Part shown: piece after piece, positions 40,082-51,934 of the stretch | How the letters are laid out: each line of letters opens with the position of its first letter | Numbering within the stretch: the first letter of the stretch is position 1 | Origin: Marinobacterium zhoushanense | GTDB lineage: Bacteria; Pseudomonadota; Gammaproteobacteria; Pseudomonadales; Balneatricaceae | Direction: 5' to 3' | NCBI RefSeq assembly: GCF_014641945.1 | Contig: NZ_BMIJ01000001.1 | Location: 730,585-794,584, forward strand | Length of the DNA: 64,000 nt | Position numbers and translations under genes: made by a program | Notes under the pieces: model-generated | The model's database searches: none | What the model saw: only the letters and a program-made list of their open reading frames with translations | Told to the model about the DNA's origin: nothing

Positions 40082-40468
40082 ATGGACCCCTTCGAGTACG
40101 GCCGCAACATACAGATCGATGTACAAACCTCCTATCTGCCCGAGCAATCGGATCCGGAGGCGCATCGTTTCGTATTCTCATACCAAATCACGGTAACCAA
40201 CCATAATCCCGAACCGGTCAAGCTGGTCAGCCGCCGCTGGGTCATCACCGATGGCAATGAGCAGGTGCAGGAGGTCAAGGGTGAGGGCGTGGTCGGCGAG
40301 CAGCCGGTGATCGAGCCGGACCAGAGCTTCAGCTACACCAGCGGCACGGTACTGGCCACCGAGGTCGGCAGTATGCAGGGCCATTACGAGATGCAGACAG
40401 AAGAGGAAGACCGCTTCATCGCACCTATTCCCGCCTTTACACTGGCCCAGCCTAACGCCCTGCACTAG
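40082..40468 (+). CDS. apaG: ApaG domain protein
   Basis: ApaG is a small immunoglobulin-like fold protein in the rsmA operon with no settled function. The 128 residues show IDVQTSYLPEQSDPEAHRFVFSYQITVTNHN and RRWVITDGNEQVQEVKGEGVVGEQPVI, the family core. It ends the lptD operon, three bases before the stop of the converging DUF72 gene. apaH, often next in line, is absent here. Confidence 0.95.
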   Translation: MDPFEYGRNIQIDVQTSYLPEQSDPEAHRFVFSYQITVTNHNPEPVKLVSRRWVITDGNEQVQEVKGEGVVGEQPVIEPDQSFSYTSGTVLATEVGSMQGHYEMQTEEEDRFIAPIPAFTLAQPNALH

Positions 40469-40471
40469 ACG

Positions 40472-41341
40472 CTAAAACAGTCCGGCCTGTACCTGCCTGG
40501 GTTCAGGCCAGTCGACGAAGCCCCGGCAGCCGTTCCCCAGCAGCTCAACGAAACGCCTGGCCAACAGCGGCGCCTCGGCGTTGTCCGGGGTGTGGAAAAA
40601 CAACCAGGGCTTGCGCCCCTGACCTATCCATTTCGCGACACACTGCACCCAGAATGCGAGTTCCTGTTCGGCCAGGGCTCTGTCCAGCGGCGAGATGAAC
40701 CTCAACATCGGCGCTGCTGCCGTTGCCACAGGCCGCAACGGCAACCGTGGCTTGGCCTTGAACGCCTCCTGCGTGATCGGATCAGTACTTGGATGGCGAA
40801 ACAGTGCGCGGGTATCGAAGCAGACCCGGTTCACCCCCGCAGAAGCCAGAAGTTCAGTCAGCTCCCGGTCCGCATCGCCGGCACTGAAAAACTCCGGGTG
40901 ACGCACCTCGACCGCATAACTGAAACCCGCCGGCAGCAGGCGGAGAAAATCCGCCAATGCCGGAAGATCCCGCGGTGAAAAGATCGCAGGCAACTGCAAC
41001 CACAGCATGCCGAGCTTGTGTTCCAGCGGCGCCAGACGCTGCAAAAAGGTAAGCAGTAACTGATCGACGCCGGTTAGCATCCGTTTGTGGCTGATCTCGC
41101 CTGGGAACTTGAAGCTGAACCGGAACTGCTCACCACTCTCCCCTCGCCACCGCGCAACCGCTTCAGGCGATGGCAGGCCGTAGAAGGTCGTGTTGCCCTC
41201 TACCGAATTGAAGCAGTTTGAATATCCTCTCAGCTCCGACAGCCCCTGCTGACCGGCGAAGAGAGTGTCATGCCAGGCCGGATGACTCCACTGCGGCAGA
41301 CCGATGTAATAGTCGGGTTGTGTCAAAACAGTTGATGTCAC
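40472..41341 (-). CDS. DUF72 family protein (YecE-like)
   Basis: A 289-residue TIM-barrel-like protein of the DUF72/YecE family, function unknown. Family marks are GLPQWSHPAWHDTLF near the start, FNSVEGNTTFYGLPSPEAVARWR at about 43-65 and the RHPEFFS segment near 150. Convergent with apaG. It has its own short upstream region shared with the initiator tRNA gene on the other strand. Confidence 0.88.
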   Translation of the reverse strand: MTSTVLTQPDYYIGLPQWSHPAWHDTLFAGQQGLSELRGYSNCFNSVEGNTTFYGLPSPEAVARWRGESGEQFRFSFKFPGEISHKRMLTGVDQLLLTFLQRLAPLEHKLGMLWLQLPAIFSPRDLPALADFLRLLPAGFSYAVEVRHPEFFSAGDADRELTELLASAGVNRVCFDTRALFRHPSTDPITQEAFKAKPRLPLRPVATAAAPMLRFISPLDRALAEQELAFWVQCVAKWIGQGRKPWLFFHTPDNAEAPLLARRFVELLGNGCRGFVDWPEPRQVQAGLF

Positions 41342-41496
41342 ACTGAGCTACTTTGACCGGTGAATGGCTGATCGCCAAGCCTAACAACCGTAGTGAAAAA
41401 ATGCATCCGTTGACCCCATCAAGGCTGCCCCATATTGATGCAGCCGTCCCCGGAGCACGCCGAACCGCAACAATGAACATTTGCCAAATTATTAAT

Positions 41497-41525
41497 TTGA
41501 CAGGGGTATGACACCTCTGTATAGT
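41497..41525 (+). promoter_or_regulatory. Strong sigma70 promoter of the initiator tRNA gene
   Basis: A perfect TTGACA (41497-41502) and TATAGT (41520-41525) are separated by exactly 17 bases. Transcription would start near 41532, about 8 nt before the mature tRNA. This is the clearest housekeeping promoter in the window, fitting a stable-RNA gene. Confidence 0.85.
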
Positions 41526-41539
41526 TCGCACCACGTTGA

Positions 41540-41616
<77 letters not shown>

Positions 41617-41625
41617 AATTTAAAG

Positions 41626-41660
41626 AAGGCAGATCAGCTAATTGCGATCTGCCTTTTTTG
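41626..41660 (+). terminator. Terminator of the tRNA-fMet gene
   Basis: AAGGCAGATC (41626-41635) pairs with GATCTGCCTT (41646-41655) and runs into a T-rich tail (six T in a row), about 10 nt after the tRNA CCA end. Confidence 0.85.
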
Positions 41661-41747
41661 TTTGTCGGCTCAACTAAGCCCAAGCACACCGCATGAACCC
41701 ATTGAGCCTTCACGCCATTAACAAAATCAACCTAAAGGCCAGCCCAG

Positions 41748-42341
41748 TTAAGACTGATACTTAGGCTTCACCTCACTCGCCATCACCCTCGGGCGATCCT
41801 GTTCCACCTCAGTCAGCGGTTCACATAGCTCAAGCGAGGCCTGGCAACGCCGGGTCAACAGCTGGTATTCAGCAGTACCCTGGGATTTCCACTGCACCTC
41901 CTCGTCGCGCAGCTCGCGCATCACCTTGGCCGGCGAGCCGACCACCAACGAGCGCGGCGGACACTCGAACCCCGCCTTGACGAAGGCGTTGGCGGCGACG
42001 ATCGATTCGGTGCCGATCACGACACCATCCATCACCACCGCATTCATCCCCACCATCGCGTTGCGGCCGACACGACAGCCGTGCAGTATCGCCCCGTGCC
42101 CCACATGACCATCCTCCTCGACCAGGGTATCGGTATCGGGGAAGCCGTGCATGACACAGTTGTCCTGCACGTTGGAACCGCGTTCCAGGATCAGGCGACC
42201 GAAGTCGCCCCGCAGACTGGCGTTGGGCCCGACATAGCAGCCGGGACCGACGATCACATCACCGATCAATACCGCCGTCGGGTGCACATAGGCACTGGGG
42301 TCGATGACCGGTGTAACACCTTCGATTCGATATACGGGCAT
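41748..42341 (-). CDS. paaY: Phenylacetate cluster hexapeptide-repeat thioesterase PaaY
   Basis: PaaY is a left-handed beta-helix protein of the gamma carbonic-anhydrase/hexapeptide transferase group; in paa clusters it has thioesterase activity on dead-end CoA thioesters. The 197 residues show hexapeptide repeats ([23 protein letters not shown]) and the metal-binding histidines around MHGFP and [15 protein letters not shown] at 42341 gives the MPVYRIEGV start. Only four bases separate it from paaN upstream on the same strand. Assignment to PaaY over other family members relies on context. Confidence 0.9.
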   Translation of the reverse strand: MPVYRIEGVTPVIDPSAYVHPTAVLIGDVIVGPGCYVGPNASLRGDFGRLILERGSNVQDNCVMHGFPDTDTLVEEDGHVGHGAILHGCRVGRNAMVGMNAVVMDGVVIGTESIVAANAFVKAGFECPPRSLVVGSPAKVMRELRDEEVQWKSQGTAEYQLLTRRCQASLELCEPLTEVEQDRPRVMASEVKPKYQS

Positions 42342-42345
42342 GGCT

Positions 42346-44034
42346 TTACTCCTGTACCGGCGCGGGAACGTCATGGCGGTTCTGCACCACCACGAAGCGG
42401 CGGCTGACAAACGCCAGATCGGTCAAACAAGCATTCGCCGCCGGATTACCGCCGGTGGCATGGAAATCACTGAATGCGGCCGACTGGTTGACGAACACGC
42501 CGCCGCTCAGGTTGCAGGACAGCGCCACTTTCACCTCCAGCGCCAGCTCTGCTGCCCGCTCCAATACCGCCTCGGATGTAGAATAGACGCCGAGCGTGAT
42601 CGCGCCCTTTTCCGCGATCACTTCACGCGCGATATCGAAACTCTGTTCGGTACTGTCGGTGGCGATCAGGAAAGCGATCGGCCCGAAGCGCTCCTGCGCA
42701 TAGGCCTCACGGTCGGCTGCGTCCACGCTCAGCATCAGCGGGGTCTGCATGCGCGCACCGGCGAACTCCGGATGCTCAACCGGCTGGCTATCCAGCACCA
42801 CACGCCCCAGCCCCCTGCTCTCCTCGATACGCTGCACCGTAGCGGGATTCTGCAACGCGCCGAGCACGTTGACCTGCACCTCGGGGTTGGACAGGAAGCG
42901 GCTCACCGCGTCAGCCAGCGCCGTCGCGATAGCGTCGAAACTCAGATACCCCTGGTCGGTGTCGATACCGTCGCGGGGGATGAGGATATTCTGCGGCGTG
43001 GTGCACATCTGGCCGGAGTACAGACTCAGCGAGAACGCCAGGTTGCGACAAACCGCTTTCAGGTTATCCACACTGTCGATGATCAGCGTGTTGACGCCGG
43101 CCTTCTCGGTAAACACCTGCGCCTGGGGACAGTTACGCTCCAGCCAGTTGCCAAACTCGGACGACCCGGTGAAGTCGATCAGTTTGACCGCCGGATGCTG
43201 AGCCAGGGTTTTGGTGATCGGCGCCGCCGCACTGTCCGGCACCATCGACACCAGGCAGGGATCGAATCCCGCCTCAGCCAACACCTGTTGCGCGATCTGC
43301 ACACTGATCGCCACCGGCAGTACCGATCCGGGGTGCGGTTTTACGATGACCGGGTTACCGGTGACCAGGCTGGCAAACAGGCCCGGATAGGTGTTCCAGG
43401 TCGGGAAGGTGGCACAGGCCACAACCAACGAAATGCCCTGTGGCACGATGGTGTAAGACTTTTCCATCGCCAGCGCCGGATGTTTACCCTGCGGCTTGGT
43501 CCAGCTGGCGCGCTCCGGCACCTGCTTCATCGCCGACCAGGCCATCGCGACCGCCTCCAGCCCACGGTCCTGGGCATGTGGACCACCCGCCTGGAATGCC
43601 ATCGGGAACCCCTGCCCGGTAGTATGCATCACCGCATAGGCCATCTCGAAGCTGCGCTGGTTCAGTCGATGCAGTATCTCCAGACAGACACCGGCACGGG
43701 CATCCGCGCCGGCAACGCGCCACGCCTTCATACCGGCCTGCATACGGGCGATCAGCCCCTCAATGTCCGGAACTTCATAGGTTATCCCCAGCTCGAGGCC
43801 ATAGGGGGATACCTCTTCGCAAACTCGGCCTGCGATGCCGGTTAGCGCCAGTTCGTACCGTTGTCCAAGAGTGGCTTCAAACGCGGCACGACCTTCGGCA
43901 TTCGCCGTCTCACCATAGATGCGCCCGCTCGGCACCTCCGGATAGGGCGACCAGAAATCGCGTGTGCGACCGGCATCCACCGCCCGCTCCAGTGTTGCCA
44001 GGTGTGCTTCGAAAAATGCCTGGGCCTTAGACAT
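42346..44034 (-). CDS. paaN: Phenylacetic acid degradation protein PaaN (aldehyde dehydrogenase-like)
   Basis: A 562-residue aldehyde-dehydrogenase-superfamily protein of the PaaN group found in many paa clusters alongside or instead of PaaZ. Visible ALDH features are the [12 protein letters not shown] loop, the glutamate in [12 protein letters not shown] and the Cys in [14 protein letters not shown]. The N-terminal 130 residues are specific to PaaN. ATG at 44034 fits the family start [11 protein letters not shown]. Since full-length paaZ is also present, PaaN here is probably accessory; its exact substrate is not settled. Confidence 0.88.
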   Translation of the reverse strand: MSKAQAFFEAHLATLERAVDAGRTRDFWSPYPEVPSGRIYGETANAEGRAAFEATLGQRYELALTGIAGRVCEEVSPYGLELGITYEVPDIEGLIARMQAGMKAWRVAGADARAGVCLEILHRLNQRSFEMAYAVMHTTGQGFPMAFQAGGPHAQDRGLEAVAMAWSAMKQVPERASWTKPQGKHPALAMEKSYTIVPQGISLVVACATFPTWNTYPGLFASLVTGNPVIVKPHPGSVLPVAISVQIAQQVLAEAGFDPCLVSMVPDSAAAPITKTLAQHPAVKLIDFTGSSEFGNWLERNCPQAQVFTEKAGVNTLIIDSVDNLKAVCRNLAFSLSLYSGQMCTTPQNILIPRDGIDTDQGYLSFDAIATALADAVSRFLSNPEVQVNVLGALQNPATVQRIEESRGLGRVVLDSQPVEHPEFAGARMQTPLMLSVDAADREAYAQERFGPIAFLIATDSTEQSFDIAREVIAEKGAITLGVYSTSEAVLERAAELALEVKVALSCNLSGGVFVNQSAAFSDFHATGGNPAANACLTDLAFVSRRFVVVQNRHDVPAPVQE

Positions 44035-44474
44035 AGAACCGATCTCCAGTGAGGTCGGATCGTCTCTATCGAGAGACGCCAGCATCTGTAGCTGGGCACC
44101 GATGAGCGATCGCAGTTGTATTTGTAGTCGCTAACGATGCTAGTAACACGCTTTTTTAATGTCAAATTATTAATAGGTAACACAACAAGACGAATCGGAC
44201 ACACCCGCGAACCGAACTGAGACCCGAAAGCCAAAAGCCACAGCTTTAACCTTTATATATCAGCCATATATATGAATAACGAGACAGTTATGACCACTTC
44301 AAAATACAGATAAAGAACATGACACAACCTCAAACAGCTACTTATAAAGTAAAAATGCACAACATAAAGACACGTTATTTTTTACTCTATTACTTTTCAT
44401 GTATCACTTTTTTGAGCTAAGCTAATCGGCAACAATGAGGTAGGTCCACGCGAGATCGACCCGACACAAGACAG
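44035..44474. other. AT-rich divergent control region between paaN-paaY and paaFGHIJK
   Basis: A 440-bp gap, far richer in A and T than the flanking genes, with no plausible protein gene. It includes a small inverted repeat TATATAT/ATATATA (44254-44260 and 44266-44272), an isolated ATGACACA (44319-44326) and the two-arm PaaX-like site near 44367-44407. Promoters for both directions must lie here, but I could not fix a convincing -35/-10 pair for either. Confidence 0.6.
44367..44407. promoter_or_regulatory. Candidate PaaX operator upstream of paaF
   Basis: AAGACACG (44367-44374) and TGTATCAC (44400-44407) form a two-arm inverted motif with exactly 25 bp between the arms. Each arm departs by one base from the pattern ATGAYACR-N25-YGTRTCAT found before paaA and dctP. 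It lies about 70 bp before the paaF start, between the divergent paaN and paaF operons. Confidence 0.5.
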
Positions 44475-45281
44475 ATGACATCCATAACTACAAAAACAGT
44501 GAAGACTATGCTGAATTTTCTACTGACCGGAACGTCATCCAACGGCGTACTGACTATTCAACTACACCGCCCGGAAGCGCTGAACGCCCTCAATACAGCG
44601 CTGCTCCGTGAGCTGGCCGACACACTCGACAACGCCGCCGCTGACAGTGCGGTGCGAGCGGTCGTCATTACCGGCGGCAGCCGAGCCTTTGCTGCCGGTG
44701 CCGATATCCGTGAAATGGCCGACCTGGACCTGCTGGGCGTCATGAACGACCCTCGCCCGCAATACTGGGCGCGGATCTCAGCCTTTGCCAAACCGATCAT
44801 TGCCGCCGTCAATGGCTTTGCCCTCGGCGGTGGCTGCGAGTTGGTGATGCACGCCGATATCGTCATCGCCAGCCGCGATGCCCGCTTCGGCCAGCCGGAG
44901 ATCAAACTGGGCATCATCCCCGGTGCCGGCGGAACCCAGCGCCTGATCCGCGCCGTCGGCAGATCCCTCGCCTCACAGATGGTGCTGACCGGAGAGCCGA
45001 TCACCGCCCAGCGCGCCTATGACGCCGGCCTGGTCAGCGAACTCACCGAGCCGGAACTGACCCTTGAGCGTGCCCAGCAGATCGCGGCCAGCATCGCCGC
45101 CCAGGCGCCGCTGGCGGTACGCCAGGCCAAGGACGTGCTGCTGCGCTCTCAGGAGACGCATCTGGCAGCGGGTCTGGCCTATGAACGCAAGGCGTTCACG
45201 CTGCTGGCGGCCACCGAGGATCGTAACGAAGGGATCCAGGCATTCATCGAAAAACGGCGTCCGGAGTACAAGGGGCGCTGA
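44475..45281 (+). CDS. paaF: 2,3-dehydroadipyl-CoA hydratase PaaF
   Basis: PaaF hydrates 2,3-dehydroadipyl-CoA to 3-hydroxyadipyl-CoA in lower phenylacetate degradation. The crotonase-fold protein shows the oxyanion segment [33 protein letters not shown], and catalytic glutamates in [20 protein letters not shown]. This last motif marks a true enoyl-CoA hydratase as against the isomerase PaaG next door. The ATG at 44475 gives 268 residues; an ATG at 44508 would give 257, close to the E. coli PaaF length, and cannot be excluded because neither has a strong ribosome site. Confidence 0.92.
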   Translation: MTSITTKTVKTMLNFLLTGTSSNGVLTIQLHRPEALNALNTALLRELADTLDNAAADSAVRAVVITGGSRAFAAGADIREMADLDLLGVMNDPRPQYWARISAFAKPIIAAVNGFALGGGCELVMHADIVIASRDARFGQPEIKLGIIPGAGGTQRLIRAVGRSLASQMVLTGEPITAQRAYDAGLVSELTEPELTLERAQQIAASIAAQAPLAVRQAKDVLLRSQETHLAAGLAYERKAFTLLAATEDRNEGIQAFIEKRRPEYKGR

Positions 45282-45340
45282 GCCCCACTCCCGGACAGGA
45301 CCGACCACCCCATCCGTCTACTCTGAAGGAGCCGCCAGCC

Positions 45341-46132
45341 ATGGCTTTCGAGCATATTGAATATCGCGTCGATCAGGGCGTTGCCGTACTGACCCTGAAC
45401 CGCCCCGCCAGCCTCAACAGTTTCAATGCTGAGATGCACGCCGAGATGCGCGAAGCGCTGAAACAGGTGCGCAAGGATGAATCCGTACGCTGCCTGCTGA
45501 TTACAGGTAACGGCCGCGGCTTTTGTGCCGGTCAGGACCTGTCCGACCGCAACGTGGCGGCCGATGCCGAGATGCCGGATCTGGGCCTCTCCATCGAGAA
45601 ATTCTACAACCCGATGATCCGCACCCTGCGCGAACTGCCGCTGCCGGTTATCTGTGCCGTCAACGGCGTTGCCGCTGGCGCCGGTGCCAACATCGCGCTG
45701 GCCTGCGACATCGTATTCGCGGGCCGCTCCGCCAGCTTCATCCAGGCGTTCTGCAAGATCGGCCTGGTACCGGACTCCGGCGGCACCTGGACCCTGCCGC
45801 GCCTGGTCGGCCCGGCCCGCGCCATGGCGCTGTCGATGCTGGGTGACAAGATCTCCGCCGAGCAGGCCGCCGACTGGGGCATGATCTGGTCCTGCGTCGA
45901 CGACGACGCGCTGATGGACAGCGCCCTGGGCTGCGCCCGTCACCTGGCCACACAACCGACCCAGGGTCTGGCACTGATCAAGCGCGCGCTGAACGCCAGC
46001 AGCACCAACACCCTGGACCAGCAGCTCGATCTTGAGCGCGACCTGCAGCGTATGGCCGGCCGCACCGCGGACTACCGTGAAGGCGTCGCCGCATTCATGG
46101 AGAAGCGCAAGCCCGAGTTCAAAGGCTGCTGA
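45341..46132 (+). CDS. paaG: 1,2-epoxyphenylacetyl-CoA isomerase PaaG
   Basis: PaaG turns the ring epoxide into the seven-membered oxepin-CoA and later shifts double bonds in the chain. It is a 263-residue crotonase-family isomerase: FCAGQDLSDRN is the oxyanion segment and NGVAAGAGANIALACDIV follows. FCKIGLVPDSGGTWTLPRL keeps the aspartate typical of PaaG in place of the hydratase glutamate. Its stop overlaps the paaH start by one base group (TGATG). Confidence 0.94.
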   Translation: MAFEHIEYRVDQGVAVLTLNRPASLNSFNAEMHAEMREALKQVRKDESVRCLLITGNGRGFCAGQDLSDRNVAADAEMPDLGLSIEKFYNPMIRTLRELPLPVICAVNGVAAGAGANIALACDIVFAGRSASFIQAFCKIGLVPDSGGTWTLPRLVGPARAMALSMLGDKISAEQAADWGMIWSCVDDDALMDSALGCARHLATQPTQGLALIKRALNASSTNTLDQQLDLERDLQRMAGRTADYREGVAAFMEKRKPEFKGC

Positions 46133-47703
46133 TGCAAACTGAGATTAAACAGCAAACTGGGATTAAACAGAGAGCCGAGATGAAACAGATTACTGAACGT
46201 TCCGTAATCGGCGTGATCGGTGCCGGCGCCATGGGTGCCGGTATCGCCCAGGTCGCGGCGGCAGCCGGCCATCCGGTGCTGCTGTTCGATAACGCCCCCG
46301 GTGCCGCCCGGAAAGGGATAGACAACACCGGCAAAGGGCTGGACAAGCTGGTTGCCCGCGGCAAGCTCGACGCGGCTGAACGTGACGCCCTGCTGGCCCG
46401 CATGCAGCCGATCGATTCTCTAAACGCGCTGTCCGATGCCGATCTGGTGATCGAGGCGATCATCGAGAACCTGGAGATCAAGCGCGGCCTGTTTGCCCAG
46501 TTGGAAACAATCTGTGCACCGGGCACCCTGTTCGCCTCCAACACCTCGTCGATCTCCATCACCTCCATCGGCGCGGGCTTGAAACAGCCCCAGCTCTTGG
46601 CCGGCATGCACTTCTTCAACCCGGCACCGGTGATGAAGCTGGTCGAGATCGTCTCCGGCCTGGATACCGATCCCGCCGTTGCTCAGACCCTGCACCGCCT
46701 GGCCACCGCATGGGGCAAGAAAGCGGTCTACGCCAAATCCACCCCGGGCTTTATCGTCAACCGCCTGGCCCGCCCGTTCTACGCCGAAGGCCTGCGGCTG
46801 CTCGAAGAGGGCGCCGCCGACTGCGCCACGCTGGATGCGCTGATGCGCGAGGCTGGCGGTTTCCGCATGGGCCCGTTCGAGCTGATGGATCTGATCGGCC
46901 ACGACGTCAACTACGCGGTGACCTGCTCGGTGTTCAACGCCTACTACGGCGACACCCGTTTCCAGCCGTCACTGACCCAGCAGGCGCTGGTCGACGCCGG
47001 GCGCCTGGGACGCAAGTCCGGCCAGGGCTTCTACACTTACCGCGACGAGGCCGAAAAACCGCAACCGAGCACTGTCGCCGCTAGCGCAGAGCACCTGCCG
47101 GAGACCATTGTGATCGAGGGTGAGCTGGGCTCTGCCGCACCGCTGATCGAGCGCTGGCGCGCAGCCGATATCAATGTGGTGTTGCGTGAAGGCCGCGGTC
47201 TGATCCGTGTCGGCGACTGCACCCTGGCCCTCAGCGACGGCCGCATGGCCGATGAGCGCGCGGTACAGGATGGTATTGGCGCCCTGGCGCTGTTCGATCT
47301 GGCGCTCGATTACGGCCGCTGCAGCCGCCTGGCTGTCAGCCGCAACCGCCGGGTATCGGACCAGGATATGGACGCCATCGCCGCGCTGTTCAGCCATATC
47401 GGTATCGCCCTGACCCAGCTCGATGACGTACCGGGTCTGGCCGTGCTGCGCACCGTCGCCATGCTCGCCAACGAGGCCTCGGACGCGGTGATGCAGGGCG
47501 TCTGCAACGCCGCCGATGCCGACAACGCCATGCGCTACGGCGTCAACTACCCGCAGGGACCGCTGGCCTGGGCTGAACAGGTGGGCCTGCCCCATATCCA
47601 CCAGACCCTGAGCAACCTGCAGAGCAGCTACGGTGAGGAGCGCTACCGCCCGTCACGCCTGCTGCGCCAGAAACTCTACTCCGGAGCGCGCTACCATGAC
47701 TGA
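46132..47703 (+). CDS. paaH: 3-hydroxyadipyl-CoA dehydrogenase PaaH
   Basis: PaaH oxidises 3-hydroxyadipyl-CoA to 3-oxoadipyl-CoA with NAD. The protein has the Rossmann motif GVIGAGAMGAGIAQ, the NTSSISIT and GMHFFNPAPVMKLVEIV segments, and two 3HCDH C-terminal domains (about 205-300 and 425-515), the long PaaH layout. The ATG at 46132 couples to paaG; an ATG at 46180 would remove a 16-residue leader made of repeated IKQ-type units that is not part of the enzyme fold. Confidence 0.94.
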   Translation: MQTEIKQQTGIKQRAEMKQITERSVIGVIGAGAMGAGIAQVAAAAGHPVLLFDNAPGAARKGIDNTGKGLDKLVARGKLDAAERDALLARMQPIDSLNALSDADLVIEAIIENLEIKRGLFAQLETICAPGTLFASNTSSISITSIGAGLKQPQLLAGMHFFNPAPVMKLVEIVSGLDTDPAVAQTLHRLATAWGKKAVYAKSTPGFIVNRLARPFYAEGLRLLEEGAADCATLDALMREAGGFRMGPFELMDLIGHDVNYAVTCSVFNAYYGDTRFQPSLTQQALVDAGRLGRKSGQGFYTYRDEAEKPQPSTVAASAEHLPETIVIEGELGSAAPLIERWRAADINVVLREGRGLIRVGDCTLALSDGRMADERAVQDGIGALALFDLALDYGRCSRLAVSRNRRVSDQDMDAIAALFSHIGIALTQLDDVPGLAVLRTVAMLANEASDAVMQGVCNAADADNAMRYGVNYPQGPLAWAEQVGLPHIHQTLSNLQSSYGEERYRPSRLLRQKLYSGARYHD

Positions 47704-48166
47704 CCAGATCTCCTCTATGACACCCCAGCAGCTGGCCGAGGCTTGTGCCGACGCCATGTACAGCCGCGACAATGCCACCCGCATGCTGGGCATGAAGATC
47801 GAGCATATCGCCCCCGGCGAAGCGACGCTGAGCATGGAGATCACCCAGCAGATGATCCAGGGCCACAACAACTGCCACGGCGGTTACATCTTCACCCTGG
47901 CCGACTCGACCTTCGCCTTTGCCTGCAACACCTACAACGCGGTGACCGTGGCCCAGGGCTGCACCATCGACTATGTCGCCCCGGGCCAGCTCGGTGATCG
48001 GCTGACCGCCTCTGCCAAAGAGCAGTCCCGCGGCAAGCGTACCGGTGTGTACGACATCCGCATCGAGAACCAGAACGGCGACCTGATCGCACTGTTCCGC
48101 GGCAAATCCTACCAGGTGCGCGGCACGCTGCTCGCTGACGACGCCCGCCCTAACGAAAGCGCGTAA
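47696..48166 (+). CDS. paaI: Hydroxyphenylacetyl-CoA thioesterase PaaI
   Basis: PaaI is a hotdog-fold thioesterase that frees CoA trapped in dead-end intermediates of the phenylacetate route. The 156-residue protein shows the hotdog core with NNCHGGYIFTLADSTFAFACN, in which the HGG and following Asp are active-site residues. The ATG at 47696 overlaps the paaH end by eight bases. The remaining upstream in-frame sequence is paaH read in another frame. Confidence 0.94.
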   Translation: MTDQISSMTPQQLAEACADAMYSRDNATRMLGMKIEHIAPGEATLSMEITQQMIQGHNNCHGGYIFTLADSTFAFACNTYNAVTVAQGCTIDYVAPGQLGDRLTASAKEQSRGKRTGVYDIRIENQNGDLIALFRGKSYQVRGTLLADDARPNESA

Positions 48167-48181
48167 CCGGAGACCCTGCAT

Positions 48182-49384
<1,203 letters not shown>

Positions 49385-49469
49385 CCCATTCGCCCCAGAC
49401 GGCCGCCCGCGAGCGCCCAACAGCTGCGGGCGGAATCGGCTATAAAAATAATTGATCAGGACACGAGAT

Positions 49470-50780
<1,311 letters not shown>

Positions 50781-50787
50781 GTCGATC

Positions 50788-50814
50788 GGGGCAGTTTCGC
50801 CTGCCCCATTTTTT
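50788..50814 (+). terminator. Terminator after paaK
   Basis: GGGGCAG (50788-50794) pairs with CTGCCCC (50801-50807) around TTTCGC and is followed by A and six T. It separates the paaF-K and paaA-Z transcripts. Confidence 0.88.
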
Positions 50815-50823
50815 CGCCCATTT

Positions 50824-50864
50824 ATGATACGGTTTTATTTCTTTACATTATTTGTTCGTATCAT
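50824..50864. promoter_or_regulatory. Candidate PaaX operator at the paaA promoter
   Basis: ATGATACG (50824-50831) and CGTATCAT (50857-50864) are perfect inverted copies with 25 bp between them, centres 33 bp apart. The right arm lies inside the predicted promoter, where a repressor would block polymerase. The left arm and flanks agree at about 12 of 15 positions with the E. coli PaaX operator consensus as I recall it (WWTRTGATTCGYGWT). Confidence 0.65.
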
Positions 50865-50869
50865 ATAAT
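50842..50869 (+). promoter_or_regulatory. Predicted sigma70 promoter of paaABCDEZ
   Basis: TTTACA (50842-50847) and a perfect TATAAT (50864-50869) are 16 bases apart, about 50 bp before the paaA ATG. The -10 box begins on the last base of the right operator arm, the same geometry as the dctP promoter. Confidence 0.7.
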
Positions 50870-50926
50870 CGGTACAAACATTGATCTGAAGCAATGACAG
50901 ATCACGAAAAATAACAGGAGACAGCC

Positions 50927-51919
50927 ATGTACGCCCAACTCGTCGATACAGGCGCAAAACGTCTTAAGACCCTGGAGGAGATGTCGCCGGAAGAGCGCGC
51001 ATTCCAGGAGAAGATCGATGCCGAGATCAAGATCGAACCGAAGAACTGGATGCCGGAGGGCTACCGCCGCACCTTGATCCGCCAGATCTCCCAACACGCC
51101 CACTCCGAGATCGTCGGCATGCTGCCGGAGAAGAACTGGCTAACCCGCGCGCCCAACTTCAAGCGCAAGCTGCAGCTGCTGGCCAAGATCCAGGATGAGG
51201 GCGGCCACGGTCTCTATCTGTACAGCGCCATGGAGACCCTGGGTGCCGACCGTGATGAAGAGGTCGCCAAGCTGCACAGCGGCGAGGTGAAGTACTCCAG
51301 CATCTTCAACTATCCGGCGCTGAGCTGGGCAGACATGGGCACCATCGGCTGGCTGGTCGACGGCGCCGCCATCGTCAACCAGGTTGTATTACAGAGAACG
51401 TCATACGGCCCGTATTCCCGTGCCATGATCCGCATCTGCAAGGAGGAGAGCTTCCACCAGCGCCAGGGTTACCAGATCCTGCTGCACATGATGCAGAACG
51501 GTACCGACGAGCAGAAAGCGATGGTGCAGGACTCGATCAACCGTTTCTGGTGGCCGGCGATGATGATGTTCGGTCCGCACGACTCCGACTCCCCCAACTC
51601 CGCCCAGTCGATGGCGTGGAAGATCAAGCGCATGTCCAACGACGACCTGCGCCAGCGCTTCATCGATCAGACCGTGCCGCAGTTGGAGTTCCTCGGCTGC
51701 ACCGCGCCGGACCCGGATCTGAAGTGGAACGAAACACGCGGTCATTACGATTTCGGCGAGATCGACTGGACCGAGTTCTACGACGTGGTCAAGGGCAACG
51801 GCCCCTGCAACCGCGACCGTCTGCGCACCCGCCGCAAAGCCATTGAAGAGGGTACCTGGGTCCGCGAAGCGGCCAGTGCCTATGCAGCCAAACAGAAGCA
51901 GAAAAACGCAGCTGCCTGA
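50927..51919 (+). CDS. paaA: Phenylacetyl-CoA epoxidase catalytic subunit PaaA
   Basis: PaaA is the di-iron oxygenase subunit that epoxidises the ring of phenylacetyl-CoA. The 330-residue ferritin-like protein shows the iron-ligand motifs [17 protein letters not shown] (ExxH type) and [13 protein letters not shown], and the conserved [19 protein letters not shown]. It begins the paaABCDEZ operon 16 nt ahead of paaB, with a strong AACAGGAGA ribosome site. Confidence 0.98.
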   Translation: MYAQLVDTGAKRLKTLEEMSPEERAFQEKIDAEIKIEPKNWMPEGYRRTLIRQISQHAHSEIVGMLPEKNWLTRAPNFKRKLQLLAKIQDEGGHGLYLYSAMETLGADRDEEVAKLHSGEVKYSSIFNYPALSWADMGTIGWLVDGAAIVNQVVLQRTSYGPYSRAMIRICKEESFHQRQGYQILLHMMQNGTDEQKAMVQDSINRFWWPAMMMFGPHDSDSPNSAQSMAWKIKRMSNDDLRQRFIDQTVPQLEFLGCTAPDPDLKWNETRGHYDFGEIDWTEFYDVVKGNGPCNRDRLRTRRKAIEEGTWVREAASAYAAKQKQKNAAA

Positions 51920-51934
51920 AACGAGGATTAGAAC

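Noticed and set aside
42304..43845. Long 513-residue open frame opposite paaN
   Set aside because: It is antisense to a well-recognised aldehyde-dehydrogenase-like gene, is rich in His/Arg/Gln with no family resemblance, and arises from the GC-rich codon pattern of paaN.
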